Origin: Pelargonium tetragonum
Lineage: Eukaryota; Streptophyta; Magnoliopsida; Geraniales; Geraniaceae
Length of the DNA stretch: 29,749 nt
Reading direction: 5' to 3'
NCBI GenBank assembly: GCA_036897445.1
Contig: JAYMTL010000179.1
Coordinates: 1 to 29,749, forward strand
In this document: positions 12,240 through 23,249 of the stretch, in pieces
Numbering within the stretch: the first letter of the stretch is position 1
Layout of the letters: each line of letters opens with the position of its first letter
Notes under the pieces: model-generated
Seen by the model: only the letters and a program-made list of their open reading frames with translations
Told to the model about the DNA's origin: nothing
Databases searched by the model: none
Position numbers and translations under genes: made by a program

Positions 12240-12960
12240 TCCTAAGAATAAAGGTTTAGTAGGTAGTAAGTCAATTAAGTCAAAAGAAGAATAAGAGTTC
12301 CTATAACGCAAGTCAGTTTATTCAGAATAGAATACTAGTAATTACATTACCTTCGCAAAGCAGCAGTCGGTAAGGATAACGTACAAATTATCTCTCTAAG
12401 GTTCTTTTGTATAGCAGTAACAGCAACAAGAGGGTCTCCTTTACAAGTAATAAGTCCTATATTAGTCAAGGAAAGGGCTTATAAGTTAGGGTTTCCTATT
12501 TTCGTATTTGTATTCTAGTTAAAGGCAGTAAAGAGGTAGAAAGGAATATCCTTCTTGCCCCTCACCTCCCTATTTAGTTAAATAAAGAAGAGGAGCACTT
12601 AGGAAAGTAAAGCCGTTTGTTTCGAGTAAAGTTTCCAACAAACAATTGGTGTTTCTGGTTAAAATGTATTAAGATTAAGACAAAGGCTCATAAACGAGTA
12701 AGAAGGGTCCTGAAATAAGGTAAGATGTTACAAAAGCAAGTCAAGAGGAAGACTCATAACCCTAAAAAGTAAAGAGGGTAAGGTAATGCAATTAAGAAGA
12801 ATAAAAAAGGTATTATCAAAGCGGGTACCTAGCTCCATAAGATAGATATTCCAGCTATAGGTAAGAGTTTAGCTACAAATAGAGTATATCTCTGAAGAAA
12901 GCTCTTAGGATAGAGAGCGCGGTAAGCTTGAATAAGATACAGGTAGAGAGTACATGTCTA
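12240..12960. other. purine-rich block
   Basis: The plus strand is biased to A and G: 42 of 60 bases in 12721-12780 by my count. This mirrors 11740-12010. A plus-strand frame from about 12350 stays open for some 55 codons without an ATG. On the minus strand, a frame across about 12735-12870 is also open and holds an AATTGCATTACC motif shared with 18624-18657. No protein family is recognised. The block could be a decayed minus-strand coding sequence or simply a region of skewed mutation. Confidence 0.35.
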
Positions 12961-15900
12961 GCTATAAGAATTCGGGTAGTAATTTAGAGAAAAGTTCTGC
13001 TCTACAATCTAGTCCGGATTTTCTTACGTTCACTCGTTTTTATAGAACTAAGTGAACACTCGCAGGTTTTGTATTTACAAGGATAAGTGGGTCCCTTTTG
13101 TTATTGAGACCGGAATATCCATAACGGGTTTTACGTGTTCTCCTGGATCGCATGTAGGGTAAAAGAAAATAACAAGCCTTTTCCAGCCCGGTTTCTACCA
13201 GAACTGTGTAAAGGGGCGGGGTTCCTTCTTAAGCTCCTTTGAAGCAGTAAGGGGTTCTAAAACTTTAGAGTATGGATTATCCAAGCCTTTCCTCTTTGAC
13301 AAGTAAAGGAAGTCAAAACCCGGGTCTTCCTTTTCTCCATTAGGCAAAATACCTGCCTCTAGAAACTAGAAAGAATGGAATTTCTAACGAAAGAAGTTTT
13401 TCCTAAATTTCTTCTATTTTCATTTTTAAAGGGCTTTGTTAAGGAATAGGGAAAATCCAACTAAAGGGTTTTAATTGCTCTCTAATAGGAAGGGTATTAT
13501 AAGCATAATTGAGTTGCATACTAGTCCTCGGTAGTTCAGATCTTTTAGTATAACTCTTAAAAGTTAGATAAATATATCTGCTTAGCTTACTTATCTAACA
13601 ATAATATATTCTGGTTCGGATATTAGACTCCCCTACCAGAACTACAAAACACTACCAACTTTACTAATTAAAAAGAAATTTTAGAAAACACCATATGGTT
13701 AAGCTCTTACTAGCCAAGAGTGCCTTAACTGAAATAACTGAATACTCAGGGTTCCTTTTTTTACTAAAATTATCGTACACCCTAACAGGATACGCTTCCT
13801 GGATACTTACAAAAAAAGATCTGAGTTATACCGGAAGCCTTTAAACCTTTTCCAGTTGTATATATAGTATAAAGCAGACAACTAAGTCTTTCTATGATTT
13901 ATGGCAAGGGGGAGCTTCTCCGACTTAATTCCTGAATTTACCCGCTTGAATAAACCTTTTTACAGTAAAACTAACAAGAGACCTGTATGAGATTCGTTAG
14001 ATTTCCTAAGTATGCAGTCCGGGAATAAAGATCCTCTTTTTATTTTATTGCTAGGAAGTTGTTAGTGTTGGTATTAAATAAAAGAGGATTGTAGCAGGGA
14101 TGGGATAAGCTTTCAAAAATACACCTAAATATCTGATTTGCCAAAAGGGATTACTCTATGTACTTACCTGGCGGCTTTCTTGAAAATGAGTATGGTAAGG
14201 TAGCCCAGAAGCTTGAAATTCATTACAGTTTAAAGAAAATCTAAGAAACTTTAGTACAAGTCTGTCTAATCTGGATTAAATATTATAAATCCCAAGCGGC
14301 TCAAAAAGACTTTAGGAATGAAAACTGGCAGGGAGTGGCGTGCCTTCTGAAGTACTCTAAAAAGAGGTAAGCAATAAAAATTGTGTAATAAAGTTAAATA
14401 AAAAAGGATAAGCGTTGAATGCCTTTTAGATTTAAATACTAGGCCTGTGGAGTAAAAGAATTGAGATATAGAACAGACCGACCTTTCTAGTTGGCACGGA
14501 AGCTTTTTAAGTTAATCTCGGTTAGGCCGGGTTTTATTCATCATCATTTTTTAGATGTCTTATATTTGTATTTGAACAAGTGTCATTTTTAGAGTAGGAT
14601 TCCCTTGCGGGGTACGCACGTAGGTATAAGGTGTTTCTTTGAATTTCCCAACTAATTAACTGGGCATACCCTTAATTTTATGCGGCTTATTATCTCTATG
14701 CTCTGAGAGAGAAAACTTCCTTGCTTTTTGCCTAAATACTTAAAGCGAAGGGAGACAGACCCTAAATGAAATAAATAATGTATAAAAACATGTCAAAAAC
14801 TAAAAACGCACACGGAAGGTACTAACTAACCCAGGGAATTCCTGTTAAAAAGGGAGGGGAAATAGATAAAGTTTAGTCTTAGTCAAGAACTCTAACTAAA
14901 TTTATTAATGTCGAGTTTGCAAGATTGAGTTTTATAAGAATCTCATTCCGGGGTTTCCCTTGAAGTTGAGGGCAGGCTATCCAGGTTTCTTATAATAAAG
15001 GATCCCGCTTTTTGCTTTAATTTCATTCTTATTTTTAGTTTGTACTTAATAGATAGGAAACCGTTACTTACGGATTTTCTGGGGCAAACCTGAGTTAATA
15101 TTGTATTACAGCGAGGAATTGATAAAGGTAATATATTTCGTCTAGAAATGGCATGAAGCTAGATTTTCAAAAAGAGTTAAAAGTATCTTACAAGAAAGAA
15201 TAGAGTAATAAAAAGGTTTAGCCAAAGGAATGGTGATTCCCACTTAGATTAATACATAACTTCGACTCAATTTGAATCTCTATGTGGGTTGACCCTCAAC
15301 TTTACTAGCATTTATCTATTATCAATTCTAATAAGAAAGGTTAATAAAACTTAAATAGGGAGAAGTCCCTACCATACACCGGAACCCCTGCTACTGCTTA
15401 AATATTAAGTTTCATCTTTTACATTTTTAGTTTTGAAATCTAAGGGGAGCGCTCAAACCAACCTTTAAAGACTATGCTAAGAACTTTACTCTGTATTGAG
15501 TAGTTCCTTATTCTTAAGTTTTTTTTAGATGTTTAATAAAAAGTATCCTAAATTTCAAACAGAACTCCCTCTTTTTTAATATACAAAGCAGAAATTTTTC
15601 GACTCTATTAATTGATTGAGGCATCATAAATTAAGATTTTAGTTAGTAAGATATACCTCTTTAGGGAAGCCCGAGGAATAACTGCTACAAAGGGTATTTA
15701 CTCTTTAAACATCCAGTACTTCAGAAAAATCTTTCCCTTAAGTTCCCTTATGGCTATCACCTAAAAAACTGAGTAGAACCACAAGATTGCACAGTATTGA
15801 CTTTAAGAGAAATTGAGCTTAAGAAGCTTCTTTAACAAGAACTCTAGCTATACAAGTTTACGGGGTATTATTTCTAAGAACTCGGCAGCTAGCGCTAATG

Positions 15901-16115
15901 GAAATTTCTAAAGCTATAAGTAAAACCTAGTTCATATAGTACCTTCCCAGGAGTATGACTTACTCATAAATGACGCCGGTTAGGTAAAAGGGTCCCGTTT
16001 TTGTAATTACGGGTTAGCTGTAGGGGGTCGGCCTAAGTACTTGCAAGAATATAGAACTCAAATATAAGAGCTGAGATGTAGAAGTGGGAAATTAGGAAAC
16101 TTTTCAAAATGAAAA
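12961..16115. other. gene-less AT-rich DNA
   Basis: No gene is seen. It contains an AGGGAATTCCT unit (14833-14843), an A-run plus GG-N-CCCG unit at 15986-16000, a TTAGTAAG octamer (15643), and an ATAATAAAGG-ATCCCGCT segment (14993-15009) with a near copy at 16351-16366. Confidence 0.55.
14993..15009 (+). repeat. short direct repeat, copy 1
   Basis: The segment ATAATAAAGGATCCCGCT is matched at 16351-16366 by ATAATAAAGGACCCGCT, one base shorter. Both are GG-N-CC units with the same A-rich lead and GCT tail, which makes this pair closer than most members of that theme. Confidence 0.35.
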
Positions 16116-16150
16116 TGAAAACTTTAGGGGCTTTTCTTCTAAAGTTTTCA
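16116..16150. repeat. hairpin, 12-bp perfect stem
   Basis: TGAAAACTTTAG (16116-16127) pairs exactly with CTAAAGTTTTCA (16139-16150) around an 11-base loop, and G-T wobbles could extend the stem inward. The stem is AT-rich, but a 12-bp perfect match this close is uncommon by chance in 30 kb. It could fold in RNA or DNA. No T run follows, so it is not an obvious terminator. Confidence 0.6.
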
Positions 16151-16197
16151 AGATGTTAGGGGTATCATAGTGAAACTTCTAAAGGAACTTTCTTTTT

Positions 16198-16217
16198 AAT
16201 ATATATATATCTATATA
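16198..16217. repeat. short AT dinucleotide run
   Basis: About nine AT/TA steps are interrupted by one C near the right end. The run is too short to support further claims. Confidence 0.6.
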
Positions 16218-17141
16218 CAAAGCTGCTTAAGGCTACTCCGCCTATTACTAACAAATCGCTAATTCTATAGAAGCGCCCTTTAACACAAAACTGTGTAAGC
16301 AAAGAAAGGTAGTTAGCAGCCTGGCAAATAACAAAGAAGTCTAGCTTCTAATAATAAAGGACCCGCTAAAGGCTAGGAGATACCCCCTTCCTAATTAGTA
16401 AAAAAAGAAACCTGAAATGGAATATAAAAGAACTTAGAATAAGAGAAATCCGCTTTGTTCCGGCTTTGTATTATAATATATCTTTAGAGAGCTTTGTTAC
16501 CGATGACCTAAAAGGGCTTTATCCAAAAACTCAACTCAATTCTAGGTAATAGTGAACAGTTTTTATTTATCATTTTCCCTGCTAGGAGTAACCCCGTTTT
16601 TCTAGTATACTCAGTTAAGAAAAAGCCTATAGAAACCTCTCTTTCTTAGTTTCTCCTTGATCTATAAACTTTGCTTTATTAATATTGAATTTCTACCTTT
16701 TGTTTTCTTAGATATTTAGTGATGACTTTAGCTTTAGAGAGATTGGGAACCCGGAAACAGGGGGAGTACAAGAGCAAGCCTTACCCTTCTTTATTTACAT
16801 TTTAAAGTTTAGAGTTCCCCTATTTAGTTACCCATTAGGACTGTTCCGGGAAAGAAGCTATGATTAAACCTTGTTGTTGCTATCCTACTTTTTAAGTTAA
16901 TAAGTCCTGTTTTATTAGGCCCCTGTAATTTCCCTCGTAAAGTTTATCCAAGTGAACACTAAATCTCTGTAAAAATCCTAAGACATAATGTTACCTATGA
17001 CTCCATTACTCCCTTTTCCTTTACACCTATAACTATCTATTACTATAATTAAAAACCGAAGAGTACAGTAGTAGATAAGACTAATATCTATAAGGCTCCT
17101 AGAAATATAGGGCGAAGACTGCTAACCACACCAGAGGACTA

Positions 17142-17168
17142 CTTATAGGGTTTACGACGTCCTATAAG
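17142..17168. repeat. hairpin, 8-bp stem
   Basis: CTTATAGG at 17142-17149 pairs perfectly with CCTATAAG at 17161-17168 around an 11-base loop. The arm sequence CCTATAAG also occurs near 8296 and 11100, so it may be a recurrent word. Confidence 0.4.
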
Positions 17169-18529
17169 AAATTTGTACGGAAATCCAGGGAAATTCTAGA
17201 AAGAAAACTTTATATATAATCGTTATCAAGCGCGGAAGTGTACTTTTCTATGTTGAGGCATATTAGGAAAAGTTTATGGATTAAAAAACTCCTGTGTAAC
17301 ATACTATGCTTTTTTTGCTAAAAATTCTCTTATTATCGAGTACCCTATAATGAAGTCTTACTTTCACGAATTGAAATAAGAAGACAAATTTTTAATAGAA
17401 TAGACTTACCAGTCCTGTCAAGGAAGTTTTTATATCCTGTAGTTTTTGGTGCCTCCCCGCATTTCTCTACTCAAGAGTACTCTGAATCTTTGTTATTCCT
17501 ATTGAGTAAAAAGTTCTTTATAATAATAAAAATAAAGAAATAAGGGGTGGGGGTCTATCTCCTAAAAAAGGAAATACAAATTATCCCAGATTAAGCTAAT
17601 AGAGTATTCTTTATTTTTAATGCTACCTATTACTTATACCGACTCTTGTTTAGCAAGCAGGGTCAAGTCAATTTGAGGGTGGGCAAAAGCTTCCTTACAA
17701 CAGGGAATCCGTTTCCAGTATACTTGCATAACCTATAAAATCAAAATGCTTAACTCTCTCTCGTCTTGGGCGGTTTCGAGTATAAAATATTGGAAAAGTT
17801 CTTAACAGAGTCTCTAGCTAGCTTTCCTTGGCTGAAAAGTCTAGAAGTACAAACGTACTGAATCATAAAGGGACCCTTCTATTTTAAAATTCCTAGTAGT
17901 AATTTATGTTTGCAAACAAGAATTTTTTTACAAAAATTTCGTTAATTAAAAGTAATAATGGATAATGATATAACTTGGACTCTCCTCAGAGCTGTGGGAT
18001 CTTTTTGAGAGAGCTTTTATTACTATTATAAAGATACTTGTGATATGAATACTTAGAAGTTAGCCTAGAGACGTTTTCTGGGAGTTGGCTTGGACTCCTA
18101 AGGAGCCGTCATTATGAATTTTGATCGGGTTCCTTATTCATTTTCTGTAACAGAATTTAGTACCACCTTGTAATCAAACCAACCGAATTTGGTTGAGATA
18201 TTCAGCTGCCTAGGGGGATATGGAAGGAATGGTATGAGTACTGTTACGCCTTTAATTTAATAAAATAGCCTTCATTTTCCTCTAAATATTAAGTGCTTCT
18301 TAGAATAAAGCTTTTCTTTTGCCTCTGCGTTACACTTCTTAAGGCTTCAATTCTTTTATATTCAAATGAGTATACTTCTTTATTGCAATTGCAAAAGGCA
18401 CTAGTAAACAACTGACAAGAATTTGGTTTAGATTAACTTAGATTTATAGGGAAATCCCCCTCACCTTCTTATAAGGCCTTTGTACTGGAAAGCCTTCGTA
18501 AAAAGAGATTTTATAGAGTAAGAATGCCC

Positions 18530-18860
18530 TCCTTATTACTCCTCTGTTCTTTACTTCTTAGAACCGATAAAGCAGCTATACCGATTTCTATCTCTTATAT
18601 ATGCCTTGTTTGTTACCTGCTTTCTTAATTACATTACCTTAGTTAATTACATTACCTGTAGTATACTCTCTCTTATTCTGTATCATAGCTTTCTTATGCG
18701 GACTACCTATACTCTTAGTCTTGGCAAGCTTTAGCTTGGTAGCTGTACTCTTACTCTAGCCTGCCTGTACCTCTTAAGAGAGAGACTCTTACTACTCTTC
18801 TTATGTTAGGGTTCCCTGTAGTTACTGTACCTAGTATTCTATTCTTCTTGTTGGAGCCCA
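18530..18860. other. pyrimidine-rich block with tandem motif
   Basis: The plus strand is C/T-rich: 41 of 60 bases in 18661-18720 by my count. It carries two tandem copies of TTAATTACATTACCT (18625-18639 and 18643-18657, period 18). One plus-strand frame is open for about 55 codons from near 18560 to a TAG near 18735, with no credible start. The AATTACATTACC motif links this block to 12240-12960, where related words occur on both strands, and to an exact inverted 16-base copy at 19435-19450. I do not recognise a protein. Confidence 0.4.
18624..18657 (+). repeat. AATTACATTACCT repeat, tandem pair
   Basis: The 16 bases CTTAATTACATTACCT at 18624-18639 recur in part at 18643-18657. They are present as an exact inverted copy at 19435-19450. 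A shorter direct copy lies near 12339-12352, and a variant with GCATTACC lies inverted near 12780-12795. Confidence 0.55.
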
Positions 18861-19434
18861 TGTAGTTTAAGATTTGTAGGGGTTGTTATTTTTAAGAGTT
18901 TCTTTTAGTCTAAATACTTGGGAATATAGTACACAAGGGAGTCCATAATGCTGTCTTGTTTACTTCTAAAATCCGAACCTTCCCATGTAAGAATTCCTTA
19001 GGGAATATAACATTTGTATTAGTTTCCTAGGGGTATCTCCTTTATTAATATTAATGTAATCGTGTCTTTTCATAGAATAGACATGTATAGGAGCATTTCA
19101 AGCAAAAACTTTAAATATTCTTTTTTCTTTTTAGGAGTCCTTTTAATTGTGTTACTTTCTTCAGGAATCCTGAGGCCCTTAAAGCCTTTTTGTAGTACAA
19201 GTCTGGGTTTTTCCCCTTTTTGATACAGGAATATCCAAATTCAAAGTTTATTAAGACAAAAATGATGCAATAATAGGGGCGCTTAAGTATTAGTACAATA
19301 GGGGATACTAAAGCGAGGCTCAATTAGATTAAAGAAAACAGGGGTAACATTCGGATATGCTCGAAAGAAGATTTACACCGATTTGCAGAAGATACTAGGT
19401 TATCCTATGTCTGCTGATGATCAAGGTTTAAAAA

Positions 19435-19450
19435 AGGTAATGTAATTAAG
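19435..19450 (-). repeat. AATTACATTACCT repeat, inverted copy
   Basis: The sixteen bases are the exact reverse complement of 18624-18639. The two copies lie about 800 bp apart in opposite orientation, so they could act as a short inverted-repeat pair. Confidence 0.5.
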
Positions 19451-20521
19451 TATTTACCTTACTTAACCAACAACAAAGAAAATTAAGAAGAATTTCCAAA
19501 CCTATTCTAGTAGAATTCATTTTTTCTACAGTCAACTAAAGGCCTAAGCGGTTCTTTTCAGTGGGGTTTATCTTGCAATAAGATTTAAAAATGTCAAAGT
19601 ATGCTTCAGGGCTGATCAAGGGAATTTTAGTGTAACTATATAGGGGCACCCCTAAAAAACTTTAACTCAAAAGCGGGTTAGGTTGTAAAATGAGGTCCCT
19701 AATCCTATAAATTTTGTTAATGTTTTAGTCTCTAGCCGGTTACATTTCTGGGGTCTTTTTTAAGAACGCTCCCTTTCCGTTGTCTTGATCTTGATAAAGT
19801 TTAGTCTATTTTTAGTTAGTTAAAAGAGAGTAACCCTTGTCGGAGCACTGCCTAATAAATCTAGGACTTTTTCTTTTAGGTGACTTCGATTCCTGGTGTT
19901 TGAGGTAAATATTTATTAATTCGAGAGGAGTTGGGGATTTTTGTCACTGTCCCGTTGAGTTTGTTTTTCTAAAGAAGTGTAAAAAAGCAAATTATTGTTT
20001 ATTGGTAGATAGTATACTTTTCAAGAGTTGTATAAATTTAGCTCTTTTTCAGTGACAGAAACGGGGAGTCTTGGTTTTTGTGTGCAGATATAGTTTTGGC
20101 ACTCGCAGAGATACCTGGGATTTTAGTCATATATACGGGGTTTAGAGTTTCCTTTTTTATGAAGAATCCGGCAATATAAAGGCTAGAGTACTACTAGCAG
20201 ATTTTGGTGCCCCAGTTTACAGAAAAGGAAGAGCATAATTGTGTATTACGGATCCCAGGGTGTTCTTATCATTTGCATTCCATTTTAAAGGGGACCTTTA
20301 CCTATTTTATTTAGAAAATAAGGGTTAATGAGGCTCTATCTCTATAAAGCAGTTGTGCTGTGATTAGTATGTAAAGTTAAGTATCTCCTATGGAAGTGGA
20401 AGATTTTTTATTAATTATAAATTTGATAATATATTAAGATTTTCTTTGTATCCAAGACTTTGACATTTACAAGTTTCCTTCTAAACTACTTATCCCGAGA
20501 ACTGAATTCGTTAGATACCTA

Positions 20522-20553
20522 TTTTCGCTAAAGGGCCGTGCCTAGTCTACCTT
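20522..20553 (+). repeat. GC-cored dispersed repeat, copy B
   Basis: The segment TTTTCGCTAAAGGG followed by CCGTGCCTAG is a near match to copy A at 3149-3180, with single-base gaps, and a looser match to 7873-7897. Confidence 0.4.
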
Positions 20554-22182
20554 GTTGTATTCAGGAAAAGCAAATTCTTTCTTAACTTGGGTATAGGATT
20601 CCATTATATTAAGGCTTATAACGGCCCTACTTTTTAGTTAGAAACCTATGGCATGGTCTAATCCGGAGTCTGTGGTTTCGCAAAGCAACAAGTAAGAATA
20701 AGTGCGGCTATATAAGTAAAAGGCAATGAGATCCCTTAAGACTCCTATATCTCTCATTACCTATCTAGTACTAGTACTTCCTCTGAAAAGAAGCTCGCTC
20801 GGATGCAATAATTAAGGGTTAATATTTCAAATGTATCGTCAATCACTAATGCCTTTTTTTAATACTGCAAAAAATCTAATAAGTATGAAATGAAAACCTC
20901 TACCAAGCTTTCCTTGTAACTTAAACTCTACTCTTGCTTTAGAAATTCTGGACAAGAAACTCTTAATCTTTAAAATCACAAACAGATAAACATGCTATCA
21001 AAGGAACTCTACTAATGAAGTTCCAGCCCTTTACCGCTATACTAGGAGTACTTGTAATACCTTTTTTCTCTCACCTAACTTAAGAAAGCTTAGACTCCCT
21101 GTTTTCCTTAGCCGTTATGGGATTCTTTTTATAGACCCTAAGAATAAAAAATGAATTTTGAGCGGATTGCGCCTTACTAAAGTATCGCGGAAAATTTTCA
21201 GTTCTGCACCTTTAGTTACTTTTATTGCCCGGATTTTCTAATCAATCCAAAAGGGTAAATTAGAATAAAAGCAAAAGAAATTTCTAGTATGTTAGCAATA
21301 CAGGATTTCCTCTCTATTTTTAGCTTCCCAGGATACGGCCCTACGACTCTGTCGGAAGACTCTTCAAACCCTTTTTATCGTTCTTTAGGTTCCTTAACGA
21401 GTAGCTTTCATTTTAGTTTTACCAAGTTTTTTCATTTTTACCCTTAAATTTTAATAAACAAAGGCAGGCAGTTCAAAAAGGATAATTTATCTATAGAGGG
21501 GCCGGAGCTCCTATACTAAAATCTAGTCGGGATAATGCGTATGGTATGAAAAGGGAGCTCATAAAGGGATCTTTTTCATTCACTAAAAAGTATCTAAAAT
21601 CTTAAGTAAAACTACGACATGAAGAATCACTTAACTTAAGTAGAAGTCACTAAAAGAATATTTATATCTTGTCGAGCTTTGGTATATTACGAGTTTAAGC
21701 AGCACTAGTTTTTCGAGTCAGCTTTATAAAAAGTATAAGGTTAGGTTACATTTGATAAACTTCTTGAACTCTAAAAGGACTCCGTAGATAAAACATCGAA
21801 CAAGTTCTAGGGCGAGCGCGGGGTCATATTATATATTATATAGATAGGCTATAGGTCTAAAGTTTCTCTTATCCCGAACTTTGGGGTATTCTTAGAATAG
21901 GGAATACGAGTTAGATTTCTGGAACTAGAAAAACTGCCCGAATAAAAAAGAAAAAGAGCGCTTTGTAAATCGGTACAAAAATCCTACTCACTTATCAAAC
22001 CTTGGTGTCCTACTTTATTCTAGTAAATTCTACTCTATCTAACAACTAAAAGTTTCCTTTAGTCCCTACAGCTTCTGGGGCTCCCTTAGGTATGCGGAAT
22101 TCCTGGGGAATTACAAGCCTTGAAACACCTTTTAATAGAAAAAATGAAGAGTCATAGCTCAAATCAATTCAACTAAAGTTCA

Positions 22183-22199
22183 AAAAGCACGTCATGTCG
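22183..22199 (+). repeat. GCACGTCA repeat, copy 1
   Basis: AAAAGCACGTCATGTCG matches AAAAGCACGTCACGTCG at 26874-26890 at 16 of 17 positions. The copies are 4.7 kb apart in the same orientation, and both are rich in CpG against a CpG-poor background. Confidence 0.5.
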
Positions 22200-22287
22200 G
22201 CGGGTTAATGTTAATATAGGGTACTCCACTAAGGATTAAGGCATTGATCCCGGACGCAAGCAGTAGAATATACAAAAATTCTTAGTT

Positions 22288-22306
22288 CCCGAAAGAGGTT
22301 TTCGGG
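22288..22306. repeat. hairpin, 7-bp stem
   Basis: CCCGAAA at 22288-22294 pairs with TTTCGGG at 22300-22306 around a 5-base loop. It is a GC-containing perfect stem with no T run after it. Confidence 0.45.
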
Positions 22307-22487
22307 GGTTATAGGGAAATAAGGTTGATTTAATTAATTCTTTTATCGTTCCTGACATTCGAGGTTCTTGTACCCTAACTCAGGGGGTAAATAATCAATT
22401 TTATATAGACATGCTAAAGGTTCACGTATCTTTATTTTGGTAGGGCCTATGCTTTATTTGTTTTTTCTAGAAGGTTTTTTCTCTGTC

Positions 22488-22502
22488 AAAAGGGACCCTT
22501 TT
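22488..22502. repeat. GC-cored mini-palindrome, best copy
   Basis: AAAAGGG and CCCTTTT form perfect 7-bp arms around a single A. It is the longest unit of the dispersed GG-N-CC family. Confidence 0.5.
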
Positions 22503-22765
22503 AAATTTAAGTACTGACTTTGTTATATATGCTGTGTTGAGTAAGCCCTGCCTATTCTGAGTTTAGTAAGTATCCCTAAATTTTATTTACGTTAGATTTT
22601 TTTTACTTTAATATTTATTTATCATTCATAAGGTCAAAGAGGCGCCAAAGTTTCCAATTCAAATCTCTTTTGTTTTGTATGGATGCCCCTAGGTAAATAT
22701 CAACAAGTTATATAGTAAAGTAATTTCAACATAGTTTAAGTTTGTTTTTAAAATCATGGCTTTAA

Positions 22766-22781
22766 CAAGCTTTTGAGCTTG
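22766..22781. repeat. small hairpin, 6-bp stem
   Basis: CAAGCT pairs with AGCTTG around a four-base loop. The same arms occur with a two-base loop near 18733-18746, inside the pyrimidine-rich block. Confidence 0.35.
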
Positions 22782-22898
22782 CCTTCTGGGGTTGTATGCT
22801 TAAAAGAGTTTTTGTTCCCTATTGTGAGCGAAGACTAAGAGTTCTATTTCAGGGAATTCCTTCTTTTAGACATTTGTAATACTAGAAACTGCCGGCCG

Positions 22899-23249
22899 AT
22901 GCAATCCTGTTATTTTCGATTGTATAAAGCGGAATACTTTATTAAAGATTCTCCTTTTGACTTTACAAAGAAACGAAACTCAGAAGCAAGGACACGCACT
23001 AGCGAGCATCTTATAGAAATAACTACCGTAAAAGGGTATAAATATACTAAAGCTCAATCTCATCCCGGGGACACCTACAAAGTAATAAATAATACTTGGT
23101 TGCACTTTAATGACTCAATTTTAGTACCTAGACTTCCCTACGGAACTTATCCTTTTTATTATACTTCCCTAATTTACAAGAAAAGAAATAAGGAGCTGCA
23201 AGAAGAGGTTCTTACAAAAGATTTTCGATATAATCATAGAGGGGTTTAG
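22899..23249 (+). CDS. possible small hypothetical protein (116 aa)
   Basis: This is the longest ORF in the window: ATG to TAG, with the same frame open upstream to a TAA at 22836-22838 (136 stop-free codons in all). The predicted protein is hydrophilic and mixed in charge, with many Lys, Arg, Glu and Tyr, no membrane segment and no signal peptide. It uses a spread of codons rather than one repeated pattern. I do not recognise a family or motif. There is no neighbouring gene, promoter or ribosome binding site to support it. At this stop-codon frequency one such frame in 30 kb is somewhat unlikely but not rare, so a chance ORF or an isolated exon are both live alternatives. Confidence 0.2.
   Translation: MQSCYFRLYKAEYFIKDSPFDFTKKRNSEARTRTSEHLIEITTVKGYKYTKAQSHPGDTYKVINNTWLHFNDSILVPRLPYGTYPFYYTSLIYKKRNKELQEEVLTKDFRYNHRGV

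Larger units (their letters stand above)
16151..18529. other. gene-less AT-rich DNA
   Basis: No gene is seen. The stretch holds a short AT dinucleotide run at about 16198-16217, the second copy of the ATAATAAAGG repeat (16351-16366), a hairpin at 17142-17168, and the 17868-17878 mini-palindrome. Confidence 0.55.
18861..22838. other. gene-less AT-rich DNA
   Basis: No supported gene. A 70-codon minus-strand frame near 19111-19323 looks like chance. The stretch contains the inverted 16-mer (19435-19450), copy B of the ACCCGTG repeat (20522-20553), hairpins at 22288-22306 and 22766-22781, a GCACGTCA-type repeat (22183-22199), the 22488-22502 mini-palindrome and a TTAGTAAG octamer (22563). Confidence 0.55.

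Noticed and set aside
18103-18132. Possible group II intron domain V (GAGCC ... GGGTTC)
   Set aside because: The length is 30 rather than about 34, the tetraloop and bulge do not fit, the inner stem does not pair, and no domain VI or reverse transcriptase is present.
19111-19323. 70-codon minus-strand ORF
   Set aside because: Its length is at chance level. Its hydrophobic start reflects T/A-rich sequence rather than a recognisable membrane protein.
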